From Anaerolineales bacterium (GTDB lineage Bacteria > Chloroflexota > Anaerolineae > Anaerolineales > Villigracilaceae): a DNA stretch of 5,961 nt. Below, piece by piece: positions 5,763 through 5,961 of this stretch (position 1 is its first letter; the number at the start of each line of letters is the position of its first letter). The stretch covers positions 1-5,961 of the forward strand of contig JANWWB010000335.1 of assembly GCA_025056515.1 (NCBI GenBank), in the 5' to 3' direction. The notes beneath the pieces are model-generated. The model was not told where the DNA came from, made no database searches, and worked only from the letters and a program-made list of their open reading frames with translations. Both the position numbers and the translations under genes were made by a program.

Positions 5763-5961
5763 ATGACCACCCAAAGACACCCCATGACCCATTTGCCTTT
5801 TGGCGACCACAAGACTGCTCCTTGGTACGGCAAGGACATTATTTCAGTCAAGCAGTTCAACCGCGATGACTTGGAATACATCTTTGGCGTCGCCCATGAA
5901 ATGCGCGGCATGGTCGAACGGATTGGCACGTTCGATCTCCTAAAGGGCAAGATTCTCGCCA
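5763..5961 (+). CDS. pyrB: Aspartate carbamoyltransferase catalytic subunit (N-terminal part, cut by window edge)
   Basis: Transfers the carbamoyl group of carbamoyl phosphate to aspartate, step two of UMP synthesis, giving the substrate of the upstream dihydroorotase. Sixty-six codons are visible. After a variable tail of about 20 residues comes [20 protein letters not shown], then [10 protein letters not shown], then [10 protein letters not shown], which is the start of the carbamoyl-phosphate domain; the carbamoyl-phosphate-binding STRT motif would come just after the edge. The segment resembles the ATC domain at the C-terminus of animal CAD (ILSVKQF and ILKGKVMA there). The start is set by the AGGAG site. 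The 324-base gap from pyrC leaves open whether it has a second promoter; I see no convincing one. Confidence 0.94.
   Translation, partial: MTTQRHPMTHLPFGDHKTAPWYGKDIISVKQFNRDDLEYIFGVAHEMRGMVERIGTFDLLKGKILA

Noticed and set aside
5389..5766. 125-codon plus-strand frame between pyrC and pyrB
   Set aside because: It overlaps the pyrC 3' end and the pyrB start and opposes the toxin remnant; the translation is Arg/Ser/His-rich and resembles nothing known.

Overview
The window looks like bacterial chromosome at roughly 50-55% GC, with a more GC-rich island over pyrC. The likely source is a member of Chloroflexota (perhaps Anaerolineae). That is inferred from the gene types: a cytosolic-looking S10 serine carboxypeptidase, a compact four-repeat ribosomal S1, an M19 dipeptidase and CAD-like pyrimidine genes. 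No rRNA or other marker gene is present to confirm it.

Left arm, minus strand (1-3710). Read from the centre leftwards: ribosomal protein S1 (rpsA) with a clear extended -10 promoter; an interrupted intrinsic terminator that also contains the ribosome-binding region of the next gene; an M19 (renal-type) dipeptidase; a small four-helix membrane protein whose ATG overlaps the dipeptidase stop as ATGA; and, from its own TATAAT box, the first 221 codons of an S10 serine carboxypeptidase that runs off the left edge.

Centre (about 3711-4211). About 500 bases separate the divergent rpsA and pyrC promoters. I can support no gene there; it holds an imperfect hairpin and one small palindrome.

Right arm, plus strand (4212-5961). 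A near-consensus sigma70-type promoter (TTGACA, 16 bp, TATAAT) drives a leader of about 125 nt with a strong intrinsic terminator upstream of pyrC (dihydroorotase). Upstream of the terminator is a hairpin whose loop resembles a PyrR-binding loop, and the three helices can be drawn as mutually exclusive. This looks like a pyrimidine attenuator. A 49-codon reading frame also runs through the terminator into the start of pyrC, so a leader-peptide mechanism is an alternative. pyrB (aspartate carbamoyltransferase) follows after a 324-base gap and is cut by the right edge. Both proteins resemble the DHO and ATC domains of animal CAD, and they occur in the same order.

The pyrC-pyrB gap holds an antisense remnant of a small BrnT-like toxin gene with an N-terminal frameshift and a lost C-terminus, and a short GACTAT/GACCAT repeat just before the pyrB ribosome-binding site. 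The most interesting parts are the pyrC leader and the compositional break around pyrC with the broken toxin gene at its edge.
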